Assembly (NCBI GenBank): GCA_965230625.1
Contig: CBDDLL010000001.1
Coordinates: 3,286,001 to 3,350,000, forward strand
DNA: 64,000 bases
DNA from: Saccharicrinis sp965230625
GTDB lineage: Bacteria; Bacteroidota; Bacteroidia; Bacteroidales; Marinilabiliaceae
Reading direction: 5' to 3'
In this document: positions 16,178-27,100 of the stretch, piece by piece
Layout: each line of letters opens with the position of its first letter
Position numbering within the stretch: position 1 is the first letter of the stretch
Position numbers and translations under genes: made by a program
The notes under the pieces: generated by a model
What the model was told of the DNA's origin: nothing
Seen by the model: only the letters and a program-made list of their open reading frames with translations
Databases searched by the model: none

Positions 16178-18232
16178 ATGTCAAAGGGTCATATTGGGGT
16201 TACATCCGAAAATATATTCCCCATCATTAAAAAATTCCTTTATTCAGATCATGAAATTTTCTTAAGAGAGCTAGTGTCCAATGCTGTAGATGCTTCGCAA
16301 AAATTAAAAACCTTATCTAGTGTAGGGGAGTTTAAAGGCGAAATGGGCGAACTTAAAGTAAAGATCTCGATTGATGATAAAAAGAAAACATTGACTATCT
16401 CTGATAGAGGGGTAGGTATGACAGCTGAAGAAATAGATAAGTATATTAATCAAATTGCTTTTTCAGGAGCTGAAGAATTTTTAGATAAGTATAAGAATGA
16501 TGCTAACGCCATAATTGGACACTTTGGATTAGGATTTTATTCCTCATTTATGGTGGCGAAAAAAGTTGAAATTCATACTTTGTCTCATAAAGAAGGAGCT
16601 CAGGCTGTTAAGTGGGCATGTGATGGAAGCCCGGAGTATACAATAGACGAAATAAATAAAGAGGAAAGGGGTACTGATATTGTTCTTTTTATCGATGATG
16701 AAAATAAGCAGTTTCTTGAAAAAAATGAAATTACTGGCTTGTTGAACAAGTATTGTCGTTTCTTGCCAGTTGAGGTAGCTTTTGGTAAAAAAACAGAGTG
16801 GAAAGATGGTAAAGACGTTGAGCTAGAAGAGGATAATGTTGTAAACGATACTAATCCTCTTTGGATGCGTACGCCATCTGATTTAAAAGATGAGGATTAT
16901 AACAAATTCTATAAGGATTTGTATCCAATGAGTGAAGATCCAATCTTTAATATCCATCTTAATGTTGATTATCCTTTTAATCTAACTGGGGTATTGTATT
17001 TTCCAAAAATCAAGAATAATGTTGAGGTACAAAAAAATAAAATCCAGTTGTATAGCAATCAGGTATTTATTACCGATTCTGTAGAGAATATTGTACCTGA
17101 ATTCTTGACTCTTTTGCATGGAGTTATTGATTCTCCGGATATACCGTTAAATGTTTCTCGTTCATATTTGCAGGCAGATGGTAATGTAAAGAAAATATCT
17201 AATCATATCACAAAAAAAGTAGCTGATAGATTAGCGGAAATATTTAAAAGCAACAGAAAAGATTTTGAGGCGAAATGGGATTCTCTTAAGTTGTTTATTG
17301 AGTATGGAATGTTAACTGAAGAGAAATTCTACGATAAGGCACAGAAGTTCTCATTGTTTAAAAATACTGATGGAAAGTATTTTACTTTTGATGAGTATAA
17401 AGATATCGTTAAAGATAACCAAACAGATAAAGATCAGCAGTTAGTTTACCTATACACAACTGACTCTGAAGAACAGCACAGTTTTATCGAAGGAGCTAAA
17501 GATAAAGGTTATGATGTATTATTAATGGATGGTCAGTTGGATACTCACTTTATCAATCATTTAGAGCAAAAGTTTGAAAAATGTCGTTTTGTTCGTGTAG
17601 ATGGAGATGTTGCTGAAAAATTGATTCCAAAAGAAGATACCTTAGAGTCTAATCTTACTGCAGCCGATAAAGATGATTTAACATCTGTATTTTCGACTCA
17701 AGTTCCTGGTGGCGATAAAATGAACTTTATTGTTGCATTTGAGGCAATGGGAGCAGAAGCTAATCCGGCAATTATTACTCAACAAGAGTTTATGCGCAGG
17801 ATGAAAGAGATGAGTGCAATGCAAGGAGGAGGAATGAATTTTTATGGAGAAATGCCAGATAGTTATCAATTGGTTGTAAATGAAAATCATCCACTTGTTG
17901 AACGTATTCTTAATGATAAAAACGAAAAAGTTGGTGAGCAGGTTAATTCTGTTCGAAGTAAAATAGAGAGCTTAAACAAAAAGCGTCAAGAGCTAGAGAA
18001 AGCTAAGGAAGGTAAAAAAGAAGAGGAAGTTCCTCAGGTTGAAAAAGATGAGTTGGCTGATGTGGATAAGAAGATAAGTGAATTAAACACCAAGAAAACA
18101 GAAATCTTGGGTGGATTTAGTTCGGAAAACAAATTGGTTTCACAATTAATTGACCTTGCTCTTCTTTCGAATAACATGTTAAAAGGTGAAGCTTTAACTA
18201 ATTTTGTTAAAAGAAGTATCGATTTAATATAG
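16178..18232 (+). CDS. htpG: Hsp90-family chaperone HtpG
   Basis: About 684 residues from the ATG at 16178 (MSKGHIGVTSENIF); in-frame ATGs at 16118 and 16148 would add up to 20 polar residues without match to the family. The N-terminal GHKL ATPase shows FLRELVSNAVDASQKL, ISDRGVGMT and IIGHFGLGFYSSFMVAK, then the middle domain with LNVSRSYLQAD and a C-terminal dimerisation part carrying a charged coiled coil (about residues 590-650), a Bacteroidota trait. ATP-driven chaperone of the cytoplasm. Monocistronic, converges with gyrB over a shared terminator. Confidence 0.96.
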   Translation: MSKGHIGVTSENIFPIIKKFLYSDHEIFLRELVSNAVDASQKLKTLSSVGEFKGEMGELKVKISIDDKKKTLTISDRGVGMTAEEIDKYINQIAFSGAEEFLDKYKNDANAIIGHFGLGFYSSFMVAKKVEIHTLSHKEGAQAVKWACDGSPEYTIDEINKEERGTDIVLFIDDENKQFLEKNEITGLLNKYCRFLPVEVAFGKKTEWKDGKDVELEEDNVVNDTNPLWMRTPSDLKDEDYNKFYKDLYPMSEDPIFNIHLNVDYPFNLTGVLYFPKIKNNVEVQKNKIQLYSNQVFITDSVENIVPEFLTLLHGVIDSPDIPLNVSRSYLQADGNVKKISNHITKKVADRLAEIFKSNRKDFEAKWDSLKLFIEYGMLTEEKFYDKAQKFSLFKNTDGKYFTFDEYKDIVKDNQTDKDQQLVYLYTTDSEEQHSFIEGAKDKGYDVLLMDGQLDTHFINHLEQKFEKCRFVRVDGDVAEKLIPKEDTLESNLTAADKDDLTSVFSTQVPGGDKMNFIVAFEAMGAEANPAIITQQEFMRRMKEMSAMQGGGMNFYGEMPDSYQLVVNENHPLVERILNDKNEKVGEQVNSVRSKIESLNKKRQELEKAKEGKKEEEVPQVEKDELADVDKKISELNTKKTEILGGFSSENKLVSQLIDLALLSNNMLKGEALTNFVKRSIDLI

Positions 18233-18261
18233 GATATTTAATAAACTGACATTGAAATAAT

Positions 18262-18297
18262 AAAGGCCGCTCAATTTTTTTTGAGCGGCCTTTAATT
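18262..18297. terminator. Bidirectional terminator between htpG and gyrB
   Basis: Perfect 13-bp stem AAAGGCCGCTCAA / TTGAGCGGCCTTT with a T loop and A/T flanks, centred between two convergent genes. Confidence 0.92.
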
Positions 18298-18315
18298 TTA
18301 ATTTTTTTTTAAAGT

Positions 18316-20286
18316 TTATACATCAATGTTTGCATATGTTGCATTTTCCTCAATAAATTCCCTCCTCGGTGGAACGTCGTCTCCCATAAGCATCGAGAAA
18401 ACTCTATCTGCTTCTGCAGCACTTTCGATACTAACCTGGCGTAATGTTCTTTCCTCAGGATTCATTGTTGTTTCCCATAATTGCTCTGCATTCATCTCAC
18501 CTAAACCTTTGTATCGTTGAACGTGCACGGAATCTTCTTTTCCACCTCCATGTTGGTCAATAAACTCTCTTCGTTGTTGTTCGTTCCAACAGTATGCTTC
18601 GTTTTTACCTTTTTTACACAAGTACAATGGTGGTGTTGCAATATATAGGTATCCGTTTTTAATCAAATCTTTCATAAAACGGAAAAAGAATGTCATAATC
18701 AGGGTAGTAATATGACTACCGTCAACATCGGCATCCGTCATGATAACCACTTTGTGATATCTTAATTTTTCAAGATTTAAAGCTTTGCTATCCTCTTCGG
18801 TACCTATTGTAACGCCAAGTGCAGTAAAAATATTTTTGATTTCGTCATTCTCAAATACTTTGTGTTGTAATGCTTTCTCAACATTCAGTATTTTTCCTCG
18901 AAGTGGTAAAATTGCTTGAAAACGACGATTTCTACCTTGTTTTGCAGTTCCACCTGCCGAATCTCCCTCAACAAGAAATACTTCGCACATGGCAGGATCT
19001 CTTTCTGAGCAGTCGGATAATTTACCTGGTAGCCCACCTCCGGACATAACAGTTTTGCGCTGTACCATCTCCCTGGCCTTACGTGCTGCATGACGAGCTG
19101 TGGCAGCCAGAATAACTTTGTTGACAATAATTTTGGCATCTTTGGGATTCTCCTCCAAATAATGTCCTAACGCTGTGCTTACTGCTTGGTCAACAGCTAA
19201 ACTTACCTCAGAGTTACCTAACTTAGTTTTGGTTTGACCTTCGAATTGAGGTTCCGCTACTTTTACTGAAATAACTGCCGTTAATCCTTCGCGAAAATCA
19301 TCTCCTGCAATGTCAAATTTCAGTTTAGATAACATTCCTGATTTCTCTGCCCAATTCTTTAAAGTTCTTGTTAAACCTCTTCTGAAACCAGTTAAATGAG
19401 TACCTCCTTCTATTGTGTTAATGTTGTTAACGTAAGAATATACATTTTCACTAAAAGAAGTGTTATATTGGATGGCTAACTCTACAGGTACATCATTTTT
19501 CTCTGTTGAAATATGAATAACGTTTTCTGTTAGTGTTTCTCTTGTTTCATCAATAAATGAGACAAATTCCTCTAATCCTCTTTCCGAGAAGAAGGTTTCA
19601 GATTTTATATTACCTTCATCATCATTCTCGCGTTCATCTTCAAGAGTAATATTAATACCTTTATTCAAAAATGATAATTCACGTAGGCGATTTGAAAGTA
19701 TAGAGTACTTATATTCGGTGGTGTTGAATATTGATTCATCAGGTTTAAACGTAACTATTGTACCGGTAACGTCTGTTGATCCTAATTCTTGAAGGTCACC
19801 TTTAGGAATTCCAATAGCGTACTCTTGTTGATAGATTTTACCATCACGATGTACTTCGGCCTTTAGGTAGGTAGATAATGCATTAACACAAGATACACCC
19901 ACTCCATGCAGACCACCAGAAACCTTGTAGGTATCTTTATCGAACTTACCTCCGGCATGGAGCACTGTCATCACTACTTCTAGTGCCGATTTTCCTTCCT
20001 TTTCGTGATGGTCAACCGGAATACCTCGTCCGTTATCTTTTACCGAGATAGAATTGTCTTCGTGAATTGTTACTGTTATTGTATCACAATGACCGGCTAA
20101 AGCCTCATCAATAGAGTTATCTACAACCTCATAAACTAGGTGGTGTAATCCTTTTATACCTACATCCCCAATGTACATGGCAGGCCTTTTTCTAACTGCT
20201 TCTAACCCTTCAAGTACTGTAATACTATTAGCAGAATATCCCTTCTGGTCTTGGTTGCTTTCGTCAATAATTTCTTCGCTCATCAA
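18316..20286 (-). CDS. gyrB: DNA gyrase subunit B
   Basis: 656 residues, the usual Bacteroidota length. GHKL ATPase domain with EVVDNSIDEALAGH, DNGRGIPVDHH and GGLHGVGVSCVNALS; transducer domain; TOPRIM domain with LVEGDSAGGTAKQGRNR around residue 430 and MTDADVDGSHI around 510; C-terminal RYKGLGEMNAEQLWETTM. With GyrA (not in the window) it introduces negative supercoils. Two adjacent ATGs open the gene; either may be used. A -7 element TATATTTG lies about 75 bases upstream. Confidence 0.98.
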   Translation of the reverse strand: MMSEEIIDESNQDQKGYSANSITVLEGLEAVRKRPAMYIGDVGIKGLHHLVYEVVDNSIDEALAGHCDTITVTIHEDNSISVKDNGRGIPVDHHEKEGKSALEVVMTVLHAGGKFDKDTYKVSGGLHGVGVSCVNALSTYLKAEVHRDGKIYQQEYAIGIPKGDLQELGSTDVTGTIVTFKPDESIFNTTEYKYSILSNRLRELSFLNKGINITLEDERENDDEGNIKSETFFSERGLEEFVSFIDETRETLTENVIHISTEKNDVPVELAIQYNTSFSENVYSYVNNINTIEGGTHLTGFRRGLTRTLKNWAEKSGMLSKLKFDIAGDDFREGLTAVISVKVAEPQFEGQTKTKLGNSEVSLAVDQAVSTALGHYLEENPKDAKIIVNKVILAATARHAARKAREMVQRKTVMSGGGLPGKLSDCSERDPAMCEVFLVEGDSAGGTAKQGRNRRFQAILPLRGKILNVEKALQHKVFENDEIKNIFTALGVTIGTEEDSKALNLEKLRYHKVVIMTDADVDGSHITTLIMTFFFRFMKDLIKNGYLYIATPPLYLCKKGKNEAYCWNEQQRREFIDQHGGGKEDSVHVQRYKGLGEMNAEQLWETTMNPEERTLRQVSIESAAEADRVFSMLMGDDVPPRREFIEENATYANIDV

Positions 20287-20360
20287 TAATAGATTTCTCG
20301 TATGAAAACTTCGTCTTTATTATGCTTTAACAAAGGAAATTACGCTTTGGTAAAGCCTTA

Positions 20361-20368
20361 CAAATATA
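20361..20368 (-). promoter_or_regulatory. Putative gyrB -7 element
   Basis: TATATTTG on the minus strand (20368 to 20361), an exact TAnnTTTG, with a T-rich region about 20 bases upstream in place of a clear TTTG. It would give a leader of about 70 nt. Confidence 0.5.
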
Positions 20369-20575
20369 ACAAAAAATGTGGCTTAAAAAAGAGGTGAGAG
20401 GAGGTTTTTACTAACATTGTATGGGTTTGGCTATCAATTTAATATATCGATATTAACAACATTTAAGATACTTGTATTTTTTGTAGTTATTAAGTATCTC
20501 AGATTTCATCTATTTGATGAGCTATATTTGATAATTTATAAAATTAAAAATAGTAATTATCGATTAAAACTTAAA

Positions 20576-21127
20576 TTACTTAAGCGTTAATTTGAAGGTG
20601 CCATTTGTAATTTTCACTTCGTCAGCAAATGAAGTATCACCTTGTTTATTAAAAAAGTTTACATCAACACTAAATGTTCCTTCAATTATATTATTATCAG
20701 AATCGTAATTTATTATAGTTAACGAACCAGAACTAGCCTGCGAAGCATAAACTCCTATATTGTTTTCATCTCTAACATCAATATAAGAAAAGGTACAGTA
20801 TTCATTTCCAATCTCTTCTGTGACTGTGTATTTTTTTTCTGAGATAGATCCTTGCGTTAAGAGATTGATAACTAAGGTATGGTACGCCTCATTTTGGGCA
20901 TGTAAAGTGGATAAAGTAATAGTTAATGAAGTATGTTCTACACCTAAAATTTCTTCTTTGTTCAATACGACCTGATATAATTCATCAGGAACATTAACTG
21001 TTTTACCATCAATTTGAAATGATGCTGCCGCATTGGGATCAATTGAACCTTCATTTTCATCGTCGTTACAACCAGAAAACGTAAGTATCAGAACTAAAGA
21101 TAAAAGAGTGGATATTATTTGTTTCAT
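20576..21127 (-). CDS. Hypothetical lipoprotein
   Basis: 183 residues. Lipoprotein signal MKQIISTLLSLVLILTFSGC with lipobox FSGC (Cys20), then a Asp/Glu-rich linker and a beta-rich domain (AASFQIDGKTVNVPD, ... GTFSVDVNFFNKQGDT ... ITNGTFKLTLK). The beginning and end resemble the DUF6252-like lipoproteins of Bacteroidota (opening F-x-[IV]-[DN]-G-K-x, closing I-T-x-G-x-F), but I hold that loosely. It lies 142 bases downstream of the coiled-coil gene and may be the tail of that operon or separate. Confidence 0.65.
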   Translation of the reverse strand: MKQIISTLLSLVLILTFSGCNDDENEGSIDPNAAASFQIDGKTVNVPDELYQVVLNKEEILGVEHTSLTITLSTLHAQNEAYHTLVINLLTQGSISEKKYTVTEEIGNEYCTFSYIDVRDENNIGVYASQASSGSLTIINYDSDNNIIEGTFSVDVNFFNKQGDTSFADEVKITNGTFKLTLK

Positions 21128-21269
21128 TATACTTGTTTTAAATTAATTTACAGATAACTAACGTAATAAAGTGAAAAAACTTGTTAACTATTGGTTAATT
21201 ATTGATACAATATACAATCTAATAAGCTTTAACTGATATTTAACTGATATTCTTAATTTTAGAATTGTA

Positions 21270-22322
21270 TTATTCTTTGGAGTTTTCTGGTTTCTTTTCA
21301 AACATATAAGATGGTTTAGAGGAACTTTCAATAGCTTTTATTGCGATATCTTTTACACTGTTTTCCGCAGTAGCTGTTTTAACTGACATTTCTTTCATTG
21401 AGATTTCCATTTCGCTTATTTTTGCCTCAAGTGCATTAATGGTTTGATCTTTAAGTCTTAGTTCTCCTTCTACTTCTTTAGCCTTAAGTTCTATTTGGAA
21501 ACTATGTTCAGCTTTTATTTTATCAACGGCATCCTTAACTGCCATTTCAATAGCTTTGCTTAATTCCTCTGGAAATTCTTTTGTTTTTTGTCTTAATTCG
21601 ATTAATTCATTTTCGGATTCTTTTAATTTAGACATGCGTTCTTCGTAATCCTTTTCAAAAGACACTTTCTTTTCTTCTAACTCCTTTTCTTGTTGTAATT
21701 TATTTTGCTCGTAAATATCTTGTTCTTTTTTCCTTTTTATCTTAAGGTTATATTCATACTCCTCTTCGTCTCTTTTTCTCGATTTCTTTAATTCTTCTTG
21801 TGTTTCCTTTGCTTTTAAATCCTGATCAATTTGTTCTTTTTTCCATACCTCACGCTTTTGGCTCATTTCATGCTCAAAATTTTCTTTTTCGCTTTTTATA
21901 AGGTCTTCTAATTCGGATTTTTGGTTTGCCATTTCTTTCTCAAAACTTTCTTTTTGTTCTTTTTGAGCTAAGATCATAGCTGCAAGTGAATCAGAATTAG
22001 CTGATAATCCATATAAGTCTTTTAGGTTATTCTTTTCTATTTCAATAGCTTCTTGTAGTTCAGCAAACTTTTTATATTCAGTAAGGTATTGTTCACCTAA
22101 ATTATCCAGAGATGAACTTACTGATACCTTTAAGTCTGAGATTCTTTTTATAATACCTTCATTACTCAACTCACCGGCCTTAGAAACAATCTCTTCCTTT
22201 TTTTGTTCTTCCTGAACTTTTTTAGGTTCTTCACTTTTTTGAGATTTAAGCTTACTTAAAAGGGATTCGTATGCTTCTAATATTTGATTTTTTGTACTTT
22301 TTGATGTTATCTTATTTTCCAT
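21270..22322 (-). CDS. Long coiled-coil protein, unknown function
   Basis: 350 residues, no signal peptide. Nearly all is Glu/Lys/Gln-rich heptad helix, from about 80 to 320. A conserved-looking island EKNNLKDLYGLSANSDSLAAM near 95-115 breaks the coil; similar cytoplasmic coiled-coil proteins with an L-x-x-L-Y-G-[IL] island occur in Bacteroidota and Cyanobacteria, from memory. Third gene in the leftward TPR/barrel operon (53 bases after the barrel gene). A cytoskeletal or scaffold role is only a guess. Confidence 0.7.
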   Translation of the reverse strand: MENKITSKSTKNQILEAYESLLSKLKSQKSEEPKKVQEEQKKEEIVSKAGELSNEGIIKRISDLKVSVSSSLDNLGEQYLTEYKKFAELQEAIEIEKNNLKDLYGLSANSDSLAAMILAQKEQKESFEKEMANQKSELEDLIKSEKENFEHEMSQKREVWKKEQIDQDLKAKETQEELKKSRKRDEEEYEYNLKIKRKKEQDIYEQNKLQQEKELEEKKVSFEKDYEERMSKLKESENELIELRQKTKEFPEELSKAIEMAVKDAVDKIKAEHSFQIELKAKEVEGELRLKDQTINALEAKISEMEISMKEMSVKTATAENSVKDIAIKAIESSSKPSYMFEKKPENSKE

Positions 22323-22375
22323 TTTACAAATATTTTAGTTTTTAAGTGTAATGAAGGTTTATTAATTGTATTAAA

Positions 22376-24115
22376 TTAAAAAGAATATCCAACTCCAGCT
22401 CTAACATTTAAACCTTGTGATGGGTAACCATTCCATTGATAGTATTTGGAAATTAGAACATTATTAATATTTGCAAACATAGTCCACTTTGAACTCATTT
22501 GATAGTTAACTCCCAGATTTAAATCGATAACACTTTTTAGTTCTTTAATTGAATTATCAGAAACATTTAGTGCATATCTTTTACCAATAGAATACAATCC
22601 AACATTAATCCACAGGTCTTCAAAAAGTTCATAATTTGCAGTTGCGCCAATTTCTACCTCAGGTTTATGCCATGCTTCTTGCAAATTGTCCAGACTCCAA
22701 CCATTATATTTTCCTTTTAAAAGGAGATTAAATTGTTGAGATGGTTCATATTTTATTTCTCCAGACACAGATAGCAAACTACCATCATCATATATCGCAT
22801 TAAAAATATTGTTTTGATGAACGTCATTTGGTACTGCAGCTAAGGTGTCGGCTCTGTTAATAAAAAAGTGCTCATTCTCAAAAGTTGAATAATCTAATCT
22901 GGCAGTAAAACTTGTTTCGGAACTAAAATTACCTCTTAAACCACCAAACAAATGAATTCCATGAAAACTGTTTTTTACATTTTGATCAGCTGTTACAAAC
23001 GGATTTTCACGTTGTATTTTTTCGTAATTATTAATGTAATAATCACCTTTTATACCTCCAAAAGCAGTTACAATACCTTCTGCAATTTCCAAGTCAGCTT
23101 CTAAGTGAGGTGCAATATTAAAATCATCATCCTGACCACCTAGTTGAGCAAATAGATCAAGTCCTATTTTTAAATTTACACCTTCAAACTGGAAACCTAC
23201 TGCCGGGGAAACATTCACAATGGTCATATTCCTATCCAGGAATTGATATAGTGAGGAGTTTGAATTGGGAACTTTAGTGCCGAAATAGTCAAATCCACCT
23301 AGTACATCAAAAAACATATTATCAAGATAAACACGTGCTTTACCATTTAGCCCAAAGCTATTTTCACTAACACCAGTAACATTACTGAAAGTACCAAATT
23401 TAAAATTGGCACTAAATGGAATGCCTGAATCATCTAGTATTTTATTGTTAAGTCCTACATTCAAATCGAAAGAACTCAAGCGTTGCCTTTTATCTGCTAA
23501 CAAATCTGAACCTGGAATTTCCGCTATAGTAAAAGGATCCAAATAATTTAATGTATTATCTATATTCTGATGACCATAGTAATTATAAATATTGTGCAAG
23601 AAATCGGCATCAATAGATAGGGTGTATTCTTTCCAAAATCTACGGAAATAAATCGATGCCCAAGTATCGTGGAAAGGAGCATCAACTTTAGTATCATCTT
23701 CAAGTTCAATATCTCCAGCTGAAGTAGTATGTCCAACATTTAATCCTACTGCATATTCTTTAGATCTTAAAACATTATAATTGAGCTCGCCAAATAAAGT
23801 CACATAATTTCCCAAACCTCCTTTTACATATGATTTGTCCAAAACAGTTTTTCTTTCAGGTGTTAAACGCGCTGCAGTAATTGGTTCAACCCCTAATCCA
23901 GAAGACATAGCTTTTGATAATATATCGTAAGAAAACCTTGGTTTAGATATGTTTTCGTCTATCTCAAGAGGTAATTCGTTAATTTTATAGGCATCCGAAA
24001 TAATTGGATTATATTCTCTTACTACTTTCACATCTTTCTTTAGCTCCTGTGCTATTCCAGAATATACATAAAGAACTGTTGTCAGCAATAAAAGGCTTTT
24101 TTTAATATTCTTCAT
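22376..24115 (-). CDS. Outer-membrane beta-barrel protein paired with TPR protein
   Basis: 579 residues. Signal peptide (about 1-22), then a conserved periplasmic segment K-D-V-K-V-V-R-E-Y-N-P-I-I-S-D-A-Y-K-I-N near residues 26-45, followed by a large barrel of alternating strands and a terminal Phe (VRAGVGYSF). No plug domain of normal TonB receptors is visible, although databases often call such proteins TonB-dependent receptor-like. In Bacteroidota this barrel is usually next to a large TPR protein, as here (36 bases upstream). The pair is probably one envelope system of unknown role. Confidence 0.75.
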   Translation of the reverse strand: MKNIKKSLLLLTTVLYVYSGIAQELKKDVKVVREYNPIISDAYKINELPLEIDENISKPRFSYDILSKAMSSGLGVEPITAARLTPERKTVLDKSYVKGGLGNYVTLFGELNYNVLRSKEYAVGLNVGHTTSAGDIELEDDTKVDAPFHDTWASIYFRRFWKEYTLSIDADFLHNIYNYYGHQNIDNTLNYLDPFTIAEIPGSDLLADKRQRLSSFDLNVGLNNKILDDSGIPFSANFKFGTFSNVTGVSENSFGLNGKARVYLDNMFFDVLGGFDYFGTKVPNSNSSLYQFLDRNMTIVNVSPAVGFQFEGVNLKIGLDLFAQLGGQDDDFNIAPHLEADLEIAEGIVTAFGGIKGDYYINNYEKIQRENPFVTADQNVKNSFHGIHLFGGLRGNFSSETSFTARLDYSTFENEHFFINRADTLAAVPNDVHQNNIFNAIYDDGSLLSVSGEIKYEPSQQFNLLLKGKYNGWSLDNLQEAWHKPEVEIGATANYELFEDLWINVGLYSIGKRYALNVSDNSIKELKSVIDLNLGVNYQMSSKWTMFANINNVLISKYYQWNGYPSQGLNVRAGVGYSF

Positions 24116-24151
24116 ATTTGTTTAATTAGTCAAAATTATTTACTCTGGGAT

Positions 24152-27100
24152 TTATTGTATTTTTAACGAATCGACTGATTCCTCGGCAGTTGAAACTGCC
24201 ATCTTTTTTTCAAGGCTTAATAATCTTTCAGTAACCATTGAGTGTATATCGTCATCACCCTTATAATTTTCAGTAATACTTTGTAAATACTGTTTGGCTT
24301 GGAAGAATTCGCCTCCAGATTCATATATATCTGCTAATACAATAAAACTTCTTGCTAACCAATATTGATGTGATGTTCCCTTATTTGCAAAATCAAATAC
24401 TTCATCTTCTGATTTTTTGTTATCTCCCAAATTATAGTAATGCTGTATAATTATGAATTTTGCTTCGGCACCCTCTGCGCTTTGAGTATTCTTAGCTAAT
24501 ACTTTGTATTCTTCTATTGCCTCATTTGTTTCTCCTTTAATCATATGAGCCTTTGCTTTTATATATCTTGCTTCTCGAATTATTTCAGCGGCCACTTTAG
24601 GATCGTTCATTAAAATTAATGCTGCATTTATGGAGTTGTTGGCATCTTTTAATTTGAAATAACAACGCAATATGCCAATTCTGGCTTCTAATTTATTCTC
24701 TTGTATTTCAGCAACCTCTTCCAGCTCTTTAAAGTTATTAAGTGCTTCTTGGAACTTATTCATACCAAAATTCATTTCACCAGAACGAATTAATGCATCT
24801 TCTGTAAAAATATTTTTACCACTATTGATTACTTGTTGGTAAGCTCTTAATGCATCATACTTATCTCCTTGTTTATATAAGCAATCTGCCATGTAGTAAT
24901 TAGCATTTAGAACAAACATACCTTGAGGGTATTTTTTTAAATAATGCTGAAAGTTTTTAATGGCTACATCACACTTCGTTTCCATGTAATATCGTTCGGC
25001 CGATACATATGATAACGAATCCTGCTCTCGTTCGTCAACTTGTGCAAAACTTCCCAAAGATTTAGTATATCTTACATAACCATCCAGATCATTACGATCC
25101 ATGTATATATTTCGAATTCCAAGTAATGATTCCAGTGATTCTTGAGTACCAGGGAATTCATTAACAACCCTTTTATAAAATGTCAATGAGTTATCATAGT
25201 CTGCCGAGTTATAATATACTAATCCGAGTTGCAACATTGCTTTTTTAGAATAACTGCTAGTAGGGTATTTCTCTTTTATAGTTTTGTATTTCCTAATAGC
25301 ATTATTTAAATCGTTAAGTGCGACATATGATCTTCCCATTTCATAAAGTGCATCATCTACATAATTAGAATTGGGGTATTTGCGAATTAAATTATTTAAT
25401 TCCGAAATCTTTTTATTGTGTTGTTTTGTAATACCTAATGAAATTCCTTTCTGGTATATTGAATAATCCGGTGAACCATTTACTACTGTACTTCCTTGCT
25501 CATAAAAACCTATCGCTTGCTGAAAATCACGCTGAACAAAGTAACAATCTCCAATTCTATTGTATGCATCTCCAATGGTTGCAGCTTCTTTATTCATCTC
25601 CATTTTAATGTATTTTCTCCACCACGATTTTGCTTTTTCATAGTTTTTCAGCTTAAACTCTGCATAGCCAATATTGTAATGGGCTAAATCAAAATGCTTG
25701 GTTTTATAACTTCCTGGCATTAATATAAACTCCTGATAATCTTTTACAGCTTTGTTGTAATTATTTAATCTATATTTAGCTTCTCCTCTCCAATAGTAAG
25801 CTTTAACTTTTAGTTCGTTATCGTACTCGTCATATTGCAGGCTATAATCAAAGAATTTAATAGATTCAGCAAACTTGAGGTTCGTAAACAAGTCGATAGC
25901 ATGATAATAAGCTACTCTTTGTATAGCTTTATATACACCTGCATTTTTAATTTTAATACTTTCTAAAGCTCCTAAAGCTTGCTTATAGTTTTTAGTTGTT
26001 AAAAAAACTTTGCCTAAATAATTATAAGCTAAGTCAATTTTATCACTTTCGGGAAACATTTCAATAAACATTAAAAATGAAGTAATGATTTCATTGAAAG
26101 GAGAATAAGAAAGTTCGTAATTCAACTTAATTGTATTAAAAAGCGCATCTTCTTGAATATCTTTATCAAAATCGAGTTTTGCAGCTGCTTCAAATGCTAC
26201 ACGTGCTCTTTTTTTATCATTTAATTTAAGATGACAATCGGCCAGATGATAATAAGCATTTTGTGCCATTTCATCATTGTCGGAAGTTACCATGCTTAAA
26301 TATTCTGCTGCCTTTTCATATTTTTTCTGAAAGTAATATGCAAATCCTAAATGGTAATAATCGTCACGTCGTGGTTTTTCAGATAATTTTATGGTGTTCT
26401 CAAAATATTCAGTAGACTTTGCGTAATCTTTTTTTGCAAAATATGATTCTCCAATGATACGTGACATGTCAGCTTGACGTTTTTTAGTCCCTTCTTTAAT
26501 CATTGGTAATGCATATTCAATTGCGGCATCATAGTCTCCTTTCAGATAATGGATTTGAGCTATATAGAATGGTACAACCTTTTTAAAAGCTTTAACTTCC
26601 ACAAGTCTTTCGAATCCTTTTAAAGCAGTTTCATAATTCTCTTTTTGATATTGAATATGTGCATAATAGTAATTTGCAGCATCGTAATATTTGCTGTCAA
26701 CATCTTTTAAATCATAAAAATAGCGATTCGCTACATCATATTCTTCTTCCATAAAGTGGCAATAGCCTCTTTTAAAAAAGTATGCATATAGTGTTTCATT
26801 ATCTAATTTTCCTTCTTGTACATTTTCAAACTCTCTTAATGCCTGCCTGTATTTTCTCCTATTCATTTGCATATCCCCAAGGTGAAAAAACGCGTAGGAT
26901 CTTTTACCACTTTCAGGATGTTCAATTGCAAATTGTTCAAATAGGTATTCAGCATCTCCGTTCTCTAATTCTTTTGCACATAAGGCTCTATAATAATATG
27001 CCTCAGATATTAAATTAGAACCTCCTCTAACAGAGTTTTTAATAAATTTTTCGAATTGCTCTCTGGCAGATCCAAATTTATTTAAACGGTACAGTTCTAA